A stretch of DNA of 64,000 bases from SIRX01 sp965214475 (GTDB lineage: Bacteria; Actinomycetota; Rubrobacteria; Rubrobacterales; Rubrobacteraceae), in assembly GCA_965214475.1 (NCBI GenBank), contig OZ243953.1, forward strand, positions 682,001 through 746,000. Direction: 5' to 3'. Numbering within the stretch: the stretch's first letter is position 1; each line of letters opens with the position of its first letter. Shown in pieces: positions 24,930-35,209 of this stretch. A program made the position numbers and the translations under genes. The notes under the pieces are model-generated. The model was not told the origin of the DNA. It saw only the letters and a list, made by a program, of their open reading frames with translations, and ran no database searches.

Positions 24930-26903
24930 CTAACGAACCACCCTGAACTTTTTGGTGGGACTTGCTGCTCCGAGATGATCGCGGTGGGTCGGGTAAACAG
25001 CTTTGAAGCTATAGGTTCCAGGACGCTTTGGCCTGTATAGGAAATCATAGCGAGAGCGGCCGAGACTTACTTTACGCTGTGAGATTAACTTGCCGTTACG
25101 CCGAATCTGAACCCGCACGCTCCCCCGGTGGTACGGTGCAACGTTTCCTCGAATCGTCCTGCTCCGATTGAGCTTTAGTCTTTTGGTCGAGGTTCTCAGA
25201 GAAACTTTGGTCCGCACCTTGACGCTCTTCAGCGTACTTCTAGCACTTTGAAATCCATCGTCGCCTCCGATAAAGCGCGCCCTATAGCTTGTGTTTTTCC
25301 TAGGCTTGACGCCTCTCAGCAAGAAGCTACCGTTGGAGTTGGTAGCAGTCTCTCCAACACGGGAGAACCTGTTTGCCCCAACCGGACGTCGTTCCAGAAT
25401 GACCTGTTTACCGGGGACAGCCTTGCCCGAAGAGGTGGTGAGTTTTCCTTTGAGACTGATCCTCGTACCGTACCTTACTACCGAGCGGCTCGCCGAAACA
25501 CCGATCTTAGCGGTGGTCGAAACCTGGGCTCCTAGCGCGCCGGCAGCATTGAGCCGGCCCCCGGTAACCATCTTGCCTTCGAGGTTATCTTTCTTCTCTG
25601 CCGACTGCATGATTTTGGCTTTCAGATCAGCGTCGCCGAGATCCGGATTCTGGCTTTTTAGCAAAGCAGCAACACCCGCAACGTGTGGCGCCGCCATCGA
25701 GGTGCCATTGTAGCTACCATAGTTCCTGCTCGGAAGCGTGCTGAGAATGCCTACTCCGGGGGCCGCCAAGTCGGCGGTATTCGCCCCGAAGTTGGAGAAA
25801 GACGCTAGCTTATCTCCGCTTCCCGTAGCTGCCACGGAGATCACGTTCGAGTTGGTGTAGCTGGACGGATAGTGTTTTTGCTCCTTGTTGTCCGTGTTGA
25901 CCCCGCTGTTGCCCGCCGCCGCCACGAATAGATGATTGGCGCGATCCGCTTGAGCTATAGCATCGCTCAAGGACTGGGAGAAACCACCGCCGCCCCAAGA
26001 GTTGTTGCTGATTTTGGCGCCATTCGCCGCCGCGTAGTTCATAGCCGCTATCGCGTCTGAGGTGTACCCACCCCTGGGTCCGAGGAATTTGAGCGGCATG
26101 ATACGCGCCTGCCAGTTTACACCCGTGACACCGCGGTCGTTGTTCCCTTCCGCGGCTATAGTACCCGCCACGTGCGTTCCGTGCTTGTCACCATCACCGG
26201 CATCGTAGACAGTCTCGTCATTGTTCCAAAAGTCCCAGCCGTTTACGTCATCGATGTAGCCGTTTTTGTCATCGTCTTTGCCGTTATCGGGGATTTCATT
26301 GGCGTTCTTCCAGATGTTGTCTCGCAAGTCCGGATGACTGATATCAGTGCCGGTGTCGATCACTGCGACGATGGTCCTCGATGAACCGGTAGCGGTCCTC
26401 CAGGCTTCCGGGGCGTCGATGTCGGCATCTGCTACGTCACCGTTCTTGCCGGTATTGTTCAGGCCGTAAAGCCTGGAGTAATATGGGTCGTTTGCAGACT
26501 TCGTTTGCAACGGCTCGATCAGGTAGTCCGGTTCGGCATATTCGATATCCGGATCTTCTTCATAAGTCTCGACCGCCTCATCGACGCTGAGGTCCCGCGG
26601 GAGATCCACCACGTTTACGTCGCTGTGAGGGAGGTTTTCCTCTGTCCGGGCATTGTTCTCACGGTTCAACTCATTGAGGTCTCTCTGAGTAGCGTCTTCC
26701 TCTACCTTGACTATGATCTTGTCTTGGTCGAACTCCCGATCGTCGGAAGCCTCGAAGCTCGGCTTTTCGTCGGACGTATTTTCCGCCGTAGTCTGGCTAT
26801 CAGCTTCCTGGGAGATACTCTGTACGGTAAGCACGATTATTGCAACCGCGATCAAAGACGCCACGAAAAGCGTCAACCTCTGCAAATTTTCTGTCCTCAA
26901 CAC
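24930..26903 (-). CDS. Secreted subtilisin-like serine protease (S8) with Ig-like C-terminal domains
   Basis: About 657 aa. One N-terminal hydrophobic helix (signal or anchor) is followed by a propeptide of the fervidolysin/I9 type (DQDKIIVKVEEDATQRDLNE to EYAEPDY). The catalytic domain has Asp in VIDTGTDISHPDL, His in HGTHVAGTIA, the oxyanion Asn in AAAGNSG, and Ser in NGTSMAAPHVAG, resembling thermitase-like subtilases. An acidic DDDKNGYIDDVNGWD loop suggests calcium binding. The last 190 residues are basic, beta-rich Ig-like repeats that may bind the cell wall. I place the start at the GTG at 26903, 8 bases after GGAG. Monocistronic. Confidence 0.9.
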   Translation of the reverse strand: MLRTENLQRLTLFVASLIAVAIIVLTVQSISQEADSQTTAENTSDEKPSFEASDDREFDQDKIIVKVEEDATQRDLNELNRENNARTEENLPHSDVNVVDLPRDLSVDEAVETYEEDPDIEYAEPDYLIEPLQTKSANDPYYSRLYGLNNTGKNGDVADADIDAPEAWRTATGSSRTIVAVIDTGTDISHPDLRDNIWKNANEIPDNGKDDDKNGYIDDVNGWDFWNNDETVYDAGDGDKHGTHVAGTIAAEGNNDRGVTGVNWQARIMPLKFLGPRGGYTSDAIAAMNYAAANGAKISNNSWGGGGFSQSLSDAIAQADRANHLFVAAAGNSGVNTDNKEQKHYPSSYTNSNVISVAATGSGDKLASFSNFGANTADLAAPGVGILSTLPSRNYGSYNGTSMAAPHVAGVAALLKSQNPDLGDADLKAKIMQSAEKKDNLEGKMVTGGRLNAAGALGAQVSTTAKIGVSASRSVVRYGTRISLKGKLTTSSGKAVPGKQVILERRPVGANRFSRVGETATNSNGSFLLRGVKPRKNTSYRARFIGGDDGFQSARSTLKSVKVRTKVSLRTSTKRLKLNRSRTIRGNVAPYHRGSVRVQIRRNGKLISQRKVSLGRSRYDFLYRPKRPGTYSFKAVYPTHRDHLGAASPTKKFRVVR

Positions 26904-26984
26904 CTGTAACACTCCGCGTCTGTTTCACTACAGTTGTGTTATCGGACAACTCGTATAGATCTTTAGTTTTTGTACTACGAAACC

Positions 26985-28562
<1,578 letters not shown>

Positions 28563-28573
28563 GTCGTCCCTCC

Positions 28574-28987
28574 CTAATCGGTGCTCTCCGGTAATTCTAC
28601 AAGCTCGGTCAGAACCCCGAATGCGGCCTTCGGGTGGACAAAGGCCATCCGCATTCCACCCGCCCCAATGCGAGGCTCTTCGTCTATAAGCTCTACTCCA
28701 TCGGCTTTGAGTTCTTCAAGGGCAGATTCCAGATCCTCTACCGCGAAAGCCACATGATGAAAGCCTTCGCCGTTTTTCGCGAGGAATTTTCCGACTGGTG
28801 AGTCCGGTCGGGTAGGTTGGAGAAGCTCTATATTGGATTCGCCGACCCGGAACATGGTTGCGGTTATCCCCTGTTCTTCGACGGTTTCCGGCTCTCCCGG
28901 ATGGGCACCGAAGTGGGTACGATAGAAATCGACTGCGGCTTCCAGATCCCTAACCGCGTAGCCCAGGTGGTAAATTTTCTTCAGCAT
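28574..28987 (-). CDS. mce: Methylmalonyl-CoA epimerase
   Basis: 137-aa glyoxalase/VOC-fold epimerase that interconverts (2R)- and (2S)-methylmalonyl-CoA. Metal ligands appear in HLGYAVRDLEAAVDFY, the SNIELLQPT glutamate, EGFHHVAFAVEDLESAL and the C-terminal VLTELVEL glutamate. It is 11 bp upstream of the mutase gene and in the same operon, forming the propionyl-CoA to succinyl-CoA route that feeds sucCD products. Confidence 0.93.
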   Translation of the reverse strand: MLKKIYHLGYAVRDLEAAVDFYRTHFGAHPGEPETVEEQGITATMFRVGESNIELLQPTRPDSPVGKFLAKNGEGFHHVAFAVEDLESALEELKADGVELIDEEPRIGAGGMRMAFVHPKAAFGVLTELVELPESTD

Positions 28988-29075
28988 GGCTAACTATTGT
29001 AGATCATGCCCGGATTGGTGAGTAAAGCCATCCGTTAGAATCAAGTGTGAAACCATTCCAGAAGGAGGATCCAAG

Positions 29076-29315
29076 ATGGCGCAAAGTGTGATGCAGAAGA
29101 TCGAAGAGCTCTCCGAGGAGCGTGAGAAGGTTTTGGGCCGCGATGGAACTCACCACGCAGAACCTGGCGACCACGAGCGCTTGCAGACCATAGACCACGA
29201 CCTAAAGGTGCTCTGGGACTTGCGTCACCGGGAGATGTCCGGTGAGCAGGTTGACTTGAATTCCGACTTCTACGACCGCTACGACCGGTACACGGGCAGC
29301 GACGGCCCCGGTTAG
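29076..29315 (+). CDS. DUF2630 family protein
   Basis: 79-aa helical, charged protein with the DUF2630 pattern: IEELSEEREKVLG, then HERLQTIDHDLKVLWDLRHRE. The family is widespread in actinobacteria and of unknown function. Starts at ATG after AGAAGGAGGATCCAAG, a very strong ribosome-binding site. Its 3' end lies inside a 12-bp inverted repeat shared with the convergent gene. Confidence 0.8.
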   Translation: MAQSVMQKIEELSEEREKVLGRDGTHHAEPGDHERLQTIDHDLKVLWDLRHREMSGEQVDLNSDFYDRYDRYTGSDGPG

Positions 29316-29323
29316 CAGTTCTT

Positions 29324-29368
29324 AGAGGTAACCGACCGCGCTACATCGTCCCCCGCTCGGTTACCTCT
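29324..29368. repeat. Perfect 12-bp inverted repeat between convergent genes
   Basis: AGAGGTAACCGA (29324-29335) and TCGGTTACCTCT (29357-29368) are exact inverted copies separated by 21 bases. The repeat sits just beyond the DUF2630 stop and runs into the last codons of the minus-strand gene at 29341. It could act as a bidirectional transcription terminator or mRNA 3' stem-loop; no U-tract is present. Confidence 0.6.
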
Positions 29369-29565
29369 GACCATTCGGCGGTTGCCGATGCTTTGTCGAT
29401 CATTTTCTTTACCTCTAGCATGTCGTCCTCGTTGAAGGCATCGGACCCGCCGTCCGGGACGAAGTTATAGACCCGACCATCAGAATAGCGGACCACGACT
29501 TTAGCAATGCCGTTGTCCGGCTCTGGAGGACCTTGCATCTTTCGGGTGCGCTCTATACCGTGCAA
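29341..29565 (-). CDS. Small hypothetical protein (74 aa)
   Basis: Unrecognised. A short beta-rich segment (IAKVVVRYSDGRVYNFVPDGG) precedes an acidic helix. Starts at TTG after AAGGGGAGAAAGTT. It lies 13 bp after the similar-sized gene at 29579, and both share a pattern of a GI-x-x-V strand pair followed by a helix, so they may be paralogues in one operon. Confidence 0.6.
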   Translation of the reverse strand: MHGIERTRKMQGPPEPDNGIAKVVVRYSDGRVYNFVPDGGSDAFNEDDMLEVKKMIDKASATAEWSEVTERGTM

Positions 29566-29578
29566 AACTTTCTCCCCT

Positions 29579-29797
29579 TTATCTCTTCTGCCCCTTGCGG
29601 ATCGAGTGTACCATGCCCTCTATGTAGGCGGCCATCATGTGCAACTCGTAAGAGGCAAACTCTTCGCGTTGGCGGGCCCTGAAAACATCCCGGTCACCGT
29701 TGCCAAACTCTATAGCCACCTCTAAAATCCCATAAGGATCCATGTTGTCCCGGCGGTCGAGCGGTGTACCAGTCCACTCTTTCTCTGAGGTATCCAA
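29579..29797 (-). CDS. Small hypothetical protein (72 aa)
   Basis: Unrecognised, acidic-to-neutral soluble protein with a GILEVAIEFGNGDRDVF strand pair and a C-terminal helix (ELHMMAAYIEGMVHSIRKG). First gene of a two-gene minus-strand unit with 29341-29565; its stop lies within the ribosome-binding region of the next gene. Confidence 0.6.
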   Translation of the reverse strand: MDTSEKEWTGTPLDRRDNMDPYGILEVAIEFGNGDRDVFRARQREEFASYELHMMAAYIEGMVHSIRKGQKR

Positions 29798-29830
29798 ACT
29801 CGTTTCTCCCTTCTGGACTCCAGGCTTCGT

Positions 29831-30280
29831 CTAGAGTTCGTGATCTCCATGGACTACGAGGACCGGGCAGTAGGCGTCGCGAACGACTTGGCTGGAGACG
29901 CTGCCCTGCAGAGCGTACTGAAGGCGACTGAGTCCCCGGCTACCGACTACTACCATGCCAATTTCCTGTTCGCGGGTGAGCTTTACTATCTCTTTGGCGG
30001 GTTTATCTCCGGGAACCACGTGCGACTCCGCCACGGTCCCGCCACGCTCCTCGATCTCTTTTATCTGCTTGTCGATCAGGTCGCGTGCTTTCTGGGCGCT
30101 GTCGTGGTCTTTGGAGCTGGGATCATTGTAGTTGGCCGGCTTGGAGATACCTTTACCGACGTAGATGACCTCTATACCGGAGCCGGAACTAGCCGAGAGA
30201 TCCGCGGCCGCCCGCAACGCGGGGAGCGAGTTATCCGAACCGTCGGTCGCCAGCAATATGTTTGTCGGGAACAGGCTCAT
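29831..30280 (-). CDS. Universal stress protein (UspA family)
   Basis: 149-aa single-domain Usp fold. N-terminal ILLATDGSDNSLPALRAA and the ATP-binding signature GSRGLSRLQYALQGSVSSQV followed by CPVLVV are intact, so it is probably of the nucleotide-binding class. Cytoplasmic stress-response protein. It sits upstream of the two small hypothetical genes on the same strand, 33 bp away, and may share their transcript. Confidence 0.9.
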   Translation of the reverse strand: MSLFPTNILLATDGSDNSLPALRAAADLSASSGSGIEVIYVGKGISKPANYNDPSSKDHDSAQKARDLIDKQIKEIEERGGTVAESHVVPGDKPAKEIVKLTREQEIGMVVVGSRGLSRLQYALQGSVSSQVVRDAYCPVLVVHGDHEL

Positions 30281-30350
30281 CTATCTCGCACCTCTTTCTA
30301 TACGGATGTTCCTTCGAGCATATTATCAGTAACGCGCTCAGTAAGGGAAG

Positions 30351-31043
30351 TCAAAGCGGCCACAAAGGCGCTGACAAAACGAGTGCAGGGGCGAACAAAA
30401 GCGCCGGCAGCATGTTAGCTACCCGGACTTCTTTCAACTCCAGCAACACCAGGCCGAGCCCGAAAATGAGTATTCCGCCGGTGGCGGTCGTAGCCAGAAT
30501 CATCGGCTCCGTTACCAAACCTTCGATAAAAGCGGCGCTGAGCGTGATCGAACCCTGCACCACGAGCACCGTTCCTGCCGAGAGCAAAACCCCCCACCCG
30601 AGCACTGAGGCGAAGGCCAGCGACGCAACTAAATCGAGTGCGCTCTTCAAAGCCAACAAACTGTAGTCCCCGGTTAGGCCGTCTTCGAGAGACCCAATCA
30701 CCGTAAGAGGCCCCACGCAAAAGAGCAGGCTCGTCGTCACGAAAGCTTTGCTTACGGGGCTCTCCCCCCTCGAAAATCGCTTCTCCAGGTAATCTCCGAA
30801 ACGTTTGAGACTAGCGTCGATGCCGAGCAGCTCACCAACAATGAGGCCAAGAACCACGCTGACTAGTGGGACCAGAGGATTATCGAATTCGAGAAAATTC
30901 GAGATTCCGACCAGTAGCGTGACGATCCCGATGGCCTGCATGGCGGTGTTCCGCATCCGTTCTGGCAGCTTTGCGCCAACCAGCGTACCGATGCCGCCAC
31001 CAACCAGCACGGCCACCACATTTATTGCGGTCCCTATTCCCAT
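30351..31043 (-). CDS. DUF554 family membrane protein
   Basis: About 230 aa with six to seven hydrophobic helices and the DUF554 hallmarks: GTAINVVAVLVGGGIGTLVG at the start, LGLIVGELLGID, LLFCVGPLTVIGSLEDGLTGD in the middle, and GGILIFGLGLVLL near the end. Its function is unknown; a transport role is often guessed. The open frame runs to 31073, but the ATG at 31043 matches the family start. Confidence 0.85.
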   Translation of the reverse strand: MGIGTAINVVAVLVGGGIGTLVGAKLPERMRNTAMQAIGIVTLLVGISNFLEFDNPLVPLVSVVLGLIVGELLGIDASLKRFGDYLEKRFSRGESPVSKAFVTTSLLFCVGPLTVIGSLEDGLTGDYSLLALKSALDLVASLAFASVLGWGVLLSAGTVLVVQGSITLSAAFIEGLVTEPMILATTATGGILIFGLGLVLLELKEVRVANMLPALLFAPALVLSAPLWPL

Positions 31044-31143
31044 CCGAAAAACTCTCTTCCTACACAAGCCCACACAGTAAAGCTTCGTATAACATGCGAT
31101 CTAACATACTACGGTTCCAGTTCCCAAGGACGCGACTGGAGAG

Positions 31144-31367
31144 ATGGAAGGTAGCGTGGAACCGGATCAATTCCCATATCGGTACACTAAGGACGACAAA
31201 GTTTTTATTTACTGGCATGTAAGGCAGGAGCCGTTCTCAAGGGGAACGAGGCCCGAAAGTTCATCACAGAGGTGGAGCAGCCGGAAGAGCCACAGGCACG
31301 GTTGGCTATGGCGCGAATCACGGGCAACTTTAAGCGGGGAAACGAGAGCGCCGGCCGTAGGACTTAG
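31144..31367 (+). pseudogene. Small gene disrupted by a one-base frameshift
   Basis: From ATG 31144 the frame reads VEPDQFPYRYTKDDKVFIYWH and then loses sense. From about 31222 the next frame continues AVLKGNEARKFITEVEQPEE and ends ARITGNFKRGNESAGRRT before TAG at 31365-31367. The two halves join after adding one base within CATGTAAGG near 31220. The ARxTGNFKRGNE ending is, as far as I recall, typical of a small conserved actinobacterial protein; I cannot confirm this here. The lesion may be real decay or a sequencing error. The rest of the 31044-31436 gap holds only the sucC promoter region, with a TATAAT at 31394-31399. Confidence 0.55.
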
Positions 31368-31436
31368 GTAAAGCCCGAGGGTCTTCTCCCCTGTATAATG
31401 CCGTCCGTCGGTAAGCAGTTTGCAGGGAGTTGAGTT

Positions 31437-32588
31437 TTGGATCTCTACGAGTATCAAGGTAAAGAGTTGTTGAAAGGTCACGGCCTTAAAACGCTTGCAG
31501 GCAGCGTTGCCGAAACTGCGGAGGAGGCAAAACAGGCAGCCGAGCAGATCGGGGGCACGGTCGCGGTCAAAGCTCAGGTCCTCGTGGGTGGCCGGGGCAA
31601 GGCCGGTGGGATCAAGGTGGTAGACAACCCGGACGACGCCGAGGAAGCCGCGGAGCAAATCCTGGGCATGGATATAAAGGGTCATACTGTCCGTCGCGTC
31701 TACATCGAGGGCGGCGCGGACATCGAGAGTGAGATGTACCTCTCTATCATGGTGGACCGGAGCGAAAAGAAACCTCTTATTCTCTTCTCTACCGAGGGCG
31801 GCGTAGACATCGAACAAGTCGCAGAAGAGAACCCGAACGCTATTGTGCGGGTGTACGTAGACCCGCTGGTCGGCTTACTGCCTTACCAGGTACGCGAGAT
31901 CATCTTCAATTCAGGTCTCGAAGGGGATGCGGCGAAGGGCGTTGGAAAGGTGATCCAAGACCTCTACAAGGCGTTCCACGAGTCGGATGCGAGTCTCGTG
32001 GAGATCAACCCACTCGTCCTGACCACAGACGGCGAAGTCCTTACACTGGATTCGAAGGTCACTATCGACAACGACAGCCTTTTCCGGCACCAAGACATCT
32101 CCGGTGGTCAGGACACAGCCTCTGCGGACCCCCAGGAGCAAAGGGCGCAAGAAGTCGGGCTCCAATACGTGAAGCTGGAGGGTGACGTGGGAATCTTGGG
32201 CAACGGCGCAGGCCTCGTTATGAGCACGCTCGACGTGGTGGCCCAGGCCGGCGGCGAGCCGGCGAACTTTTGCGACGTTGGTGGCGGCGCGGACGCCGAC
32301 ACCATCTCCGAGGCGCTCGATATCGTGACCTCCAATGAAAAAGTCAACAGCGTCCTCTTCAACATCTTCGGCGGCATCACCCGCGGCGACGAAGTCGCCC
32401 GCGGACTACTCTCCGCCCTGGAGACCTCGGAGGTAAAAATTCCCATCGTTGTCCGGCTTGACGGGACAAATGCCGAAGAAGGCAAAGAGATACTCGAAGA
32501 GAACACCCCGGAGAATGTATATACCGAAGACACAATGCTCGACGCGGCGCGCAAAGCCGTCGAGCTCGCCCAAGAGGGAGGACGATAG
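31437..32588 (+). CDS. sucC: Succinyl-CoA synthetase beta subunit
   Basis: 383 aa, ATP-grasp fold: MDLYEYQGKELLKGHG start, VAVKAQVLVGGRGKAGGIK nucleotide-binding loop, EINPLVLTTDGEVLTLD-type metal site, and the C-terminal NIFGGITRGDEVARGLL. Works with SucD to convert succinyl-CoA to succinate with ATP or GTP formation in the TCA cycle. The start is TTG after GGGAG. It is followed after 3 bp by sucD. Confidence 0.96.
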   Translation: MDLYEYQGKELLKGHGLKTLAGSVAETAEEAKQAAEQIGGTVAVKAQVLVGGRGKAGGIKVVDNPDDAEEAAEQILGMDIKGHTVRRVYIEGGADIESEMYLSIMVDRSEKKPLILFSTEGGVDIEQVAEENPNAIVRVYVDPLVGLLPYQVREIIFNSGLEGDAAKGVGKVIQDLYKAFHESDASLVEINPLVLTTDGEVLTLDSKVTIDNDSLFRHQDISGGQDTASADPQEQRAQEVGLQYVKLEGDVGILGNGAGLVMSTLDVVAQAGGEPANFCDVGGGADADTISEALDIVTSNEKVNSVLFNIFGGITRGDEVARGLLSALETSEVKIPIVVRLDGTNAEEGKEILEENTPENVYTEDTMLDAARKAVELAQEGGR

Positions 32589-32591
32589 CCG

Positions 32592-33461
32592 ATGGCGATA
32601 CTCGTAGACGAGAACACGCGGCTCTTAGTGCAAGGAATAACCGGCCGCGAGGGCGGGTTCCACACGGAGCGCATGATCTCCAGCGGCACAAACGTCGTGG
32701 CCGGCTCCACCCCCGGCAAAGGCGGCCAGGACTTCAACGGCGTGCCGGTCTTTAACACGGTGGAAGAAGCCGTTGAGGAAACCGGCGCAAATGCCAGCGT
32801 GATCTTCGTTCCGCCGCCCGTCGCAGCCGACGCTATCTTCGAAGCACTCGATTCCGAACTCGGAACGGTCTGCTGCATCACCGAAGGCGTCCCGGTCCAC
32901 GACATGATGCGCGTCTCGGACTACTTAAACATGAAGAACGCTACGCTCATCGGCCCCAACTGCCCTGGCCTTCTCTCACCGGAGAAATCCAACGTCTCGA
33001 TCATGCCGGGCGACATATTCACGCCGGGTAACGTAGGCATCGTTTCCCGCAGTGGAACGCTCACCTACCAGGTCGTCAACGAGTTGACACAAAAAAGCAT
33101 TGGACAGACAACCGCTGTAGGAATCGGCGGAGACCCAATTATCGGCACGGACTTTATCGAGATCCTCAAGCTCTTCGAGGCCGATCCGGACACCGAGTGC
33201 GCCGTGATGATCGGGGAAATCGGGGGCAACGCCGAGCAGAAAGCCGCTGAATACGTTCAGAATGAGATGCAAATTCCCGTAGTCGCCTACATCGCGGGCT
33301 TTGAAGCGCCGGAAGGCAAGACGATGGGCCACGCCGGTGCCATAGTTTCCGGTGGCGACAGCACCGCAGAGGCGAAGAGTCAGGCGTTAGAGAAGGCCGG
33401 TATCCGTACCGCGACCAACCCGACCGAGGTCGGAGAGATTGTGGCCGAGATATTGGGATAA
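32592..33461 (+). CDS. sucD: Succinyl-CoA synthetase alpha subunit
   Basis: 289 aa. CoA-binding Rossmann domain (LLVQGITGREGGFHTERMI, STPGKGG, GPNCPGLLSPEKSNVSIMPG in part) and the ligase domain with the phosphorylated histidine in MGHAGAIVSGG. The N-terminus is typical. Preceded by GAGGGAGGACGATAGCCG ribosome-binding sequence that overlaps the sucC stop. Ends with the usual TNPTEVGEIVAEIL. Confidence 0.96.
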   Translation: MAILVDENTRLLVQGITGREGGFHTERMISSGTNVVAGSTPGKGGQDFNGVPVFNTVEEAVEETGANASVIFVPPPVAADAIFEALDSELGTVCCITEGVPVHDMMRVSDYLNMKNATLIGPNCPGLLSPEKSNVSIMPGDIFTPGNVGIVSRSGTLTYQVVNELTQKSIGQTTAVGIGGDPIIGTDFIEILKLFEADPDTECAVMIGEIGGNAEQKAAEYVQNEMQIPVVAYIAGFEAPEGKTMGHAGAIVSGGDSTAEAKSQALEKAGIRTATNPTEVGEIVAEILG

Positions 33462-33568
33462 TCCTCTTTCAGAGAGGCGAAAACCTCTAGGGCGATTGCA
33501 CTTGGGCCAACTCCGTCGAGAATCGCAGTCGAAAAGTAAAGGTAGCAGCGTATGAGGAGGTGGGGCTT

Positions 33569-33766
33569 ATGAAGCCGATAGAATATAGCGAGGCCCGGCG
33601 AAAGAGACTCCGTATTGCGCTTTCTATAGGGGTTATTCTGTTCGGGCTGATGATGATGGCTTCCACCCTTACGCCATATGGTCCTACGCCCCTGATCGGC
33701 TTTGTTTTCGGCGGTGGCTTCGTGTTTTATGGCACGTTGCGGGCCTACCGGGCGCTTAGAAGCTAG
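33569..33766 (+). CDS. Small membrane protein (65 aa)
   Basis: Two hydrophobic helices (about residues 17-36 and 41-58) flanked by basic residues; family not recognised. GAGGAGG sits 8 bases upstream of the ATG at 33569, which I prefer over an in-frame GTG at 33560. It stands between sucD and trkA on the same strand, with about 105 bp on each side. Confidence 0.6.
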   Translation: MKPIEYSEARRKRLRIALSIGVILFGLMMMASTLTPYGPTPLIGFVFGGGFVFYGTLRAYRALRS

Positions 33767-33874
33767 ACTGTCTTCCGTTTTGCGCAAGTAAGCGTAAAAT
33801 ATGCTGATTCGTAGCTAATATCGTTTACGGTACTAGCTCGTGACAAACCACGGATAGGAGCGCCCAGAGAGCAA

Positions 33875-35209
33875 ATGCGGGTTTTTATTGTGGGGGCCGG
33901 AGAGGTCGGGTTCAACACGGCACAGATGCTCTCCAAAGAGGGGCACGAGGTCACCATCGTCGAAGAAAACGAAGGCCAGGTGAGCCGGGTCAGTGAACAA
34001 CTTGACGCGTTGGTGCTACAAGGCAACGGGGCGAGCCCCAAGATGCTCTCCGAGATCGGGGCGCACAAGTCGGAACTGCTCATCGCCGTCACAAACTCCG
34101 ACGAGGTAAACATCACCGCCTGCCTGGTGGCGAAAGCCCAGGGAGTCGACCAAACTGTCGCCCGCATCCGAAACCCGGATTACTACGATTCCAAAGAACC
34201 GTTCGCCCGGGACGTTCTAGGGATAGACTTCGTCATCCACACCGAACGGGCGGCGGCGGAGGAAATACGGGACGCCTTGCGGGTCCCGGGTTCGGTAAAC
34301 GTCGAGACCTTCGCCGAAGATAATATCGAGGTTGCAGAGGTTGCCCTAAAGGAAGATTCCCCGGTCGCCGGGTACGCCGTGAAAGACGTAGAGCTTCCAG
34401 ACGGAAGTCTCATCGTTGGAGTAGTGCGGGACAATAAGACCATCATCCCGAAGGGCGACACCGAGTTGCGGGCGGGGGATCACGTATTCCTCATTAGCGA
34501 GCGCAAAAACATCAATCGCGTTGTGCGGGCTGTCTCTACGGATACCGAGAAGGTAGACGAGGTTATGATCTTCGGTGGCGGGAAGATCGGGTTGCGGCTC
34601 GCCATGATTCTGGAGGAAGAAGGCATCTCGGTAAAGATAGTCGAGAAGGACGAGGAGCGGGCCCAGTACATCGCCTCGCGCCTCCGCAAAGGACTTGTGC
34701 TCCACGACGAGGGGATTTCGCGAGATTTCCTGCTTCAGGAACGGGTGGATCGCACCGGAGCGTTTATAGCGGCTACCGGCGATGACCGGGCGAATCTCCT
34801 GGCTGTGATGTATGCCAAGCAGCTCGGCGCCAAACGGACGATCTCCGTCGTCAGCCGGGCGGAGTTTGCCCCGCTTTCGGAGGCCCTCGGCGTGGACATT
34901 GCCATTTCTCCCCGCCTCATCACTGCCGGCGTAATCCTGCGTTTCGTTCGCAAGGGAGACGTGATGGCGGTCAACGTATTGGAGAGCGGGGCCGAGATGA
35001 TCGAGATGCGCGTACCCGAGAGCTGTCGCGTAGCCGGCCAACCTCTGTCAAAGGTAGGTTTCCCGGAAGGGGCTATAGTCGGGGCGGTCCTGCGTAACGG
35101 GGACGTGGTTATACCCACGGGCAATGAGGTACTCCAGCAGGGCGACGACACCGTGGTATTCACCCTCGAATCTGCCGTAGATGAAGTAGAACGCCTCTTT
35201 GCATCCTAG
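33875..35209 (+). CDS. trkA: TrkA potassium uptake regulator (two RCK domains)
   Basis: 444-aa peripheral membrane protein that gates TrkH channels. It consists of two tandem RCK units, each with an NAD(H)-binding fold (FIVGAGEVGFNTAQML near residue 4 and MIFGGGKIGLRLAMIL near 230) and a RCK_C/TrkA_C domain. Starts at ATG after a GGAGCG-type site. Its end overlaps the TTG start of the first trkH by 11 bp, giving a trkA-trkH-trkH operon for potassium uptake. Confidence 0.94.
   Translation: MRVFIVGAGEVGFNTAQMLSKEGHEVTIVEENEGQVSRVSEQLDALVLQGNGASPKMLSEIGAHKSELLIAVTNSDEVNITACLVAKAQGVDQTVARIRNPDYYDSKEPFARDVLGIDFVIHTERAAAEEIRDALRVPGSVNVETFAEDNIEVAEVALKEDSPVAGYAVKDVELPDGSLIVGVVRDNKTIIPKGDTELRAGDHVFLISERKNINRVVRAVSTDTEKVDEVMIFGGGKIGLRLAMILEEEGISVKIVEKDEERAQYIASRLRKGLVLHDEGISRDFLLQERVDRTGAFIAATGDDRANLLAVMYAKQLGAKRTISVVSRAEFAPLSEALGVDIAISPRLITAGVILRFVRKGDVMAVNVLESGAEMIEMRVPESCRVAGQPLSKVGFPEGAIVGAVLRNGDVVIPTGNEVLQQGDDTVVFTLESAVDEVERLFAS

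Noticed and set aside
31209..31817. A 202-codon minus-strand open frame over the sucC start
   Set aside because: Antisense to sucC and to the frameshifted small gene; no Shine-Dalgarno sequence or family match.
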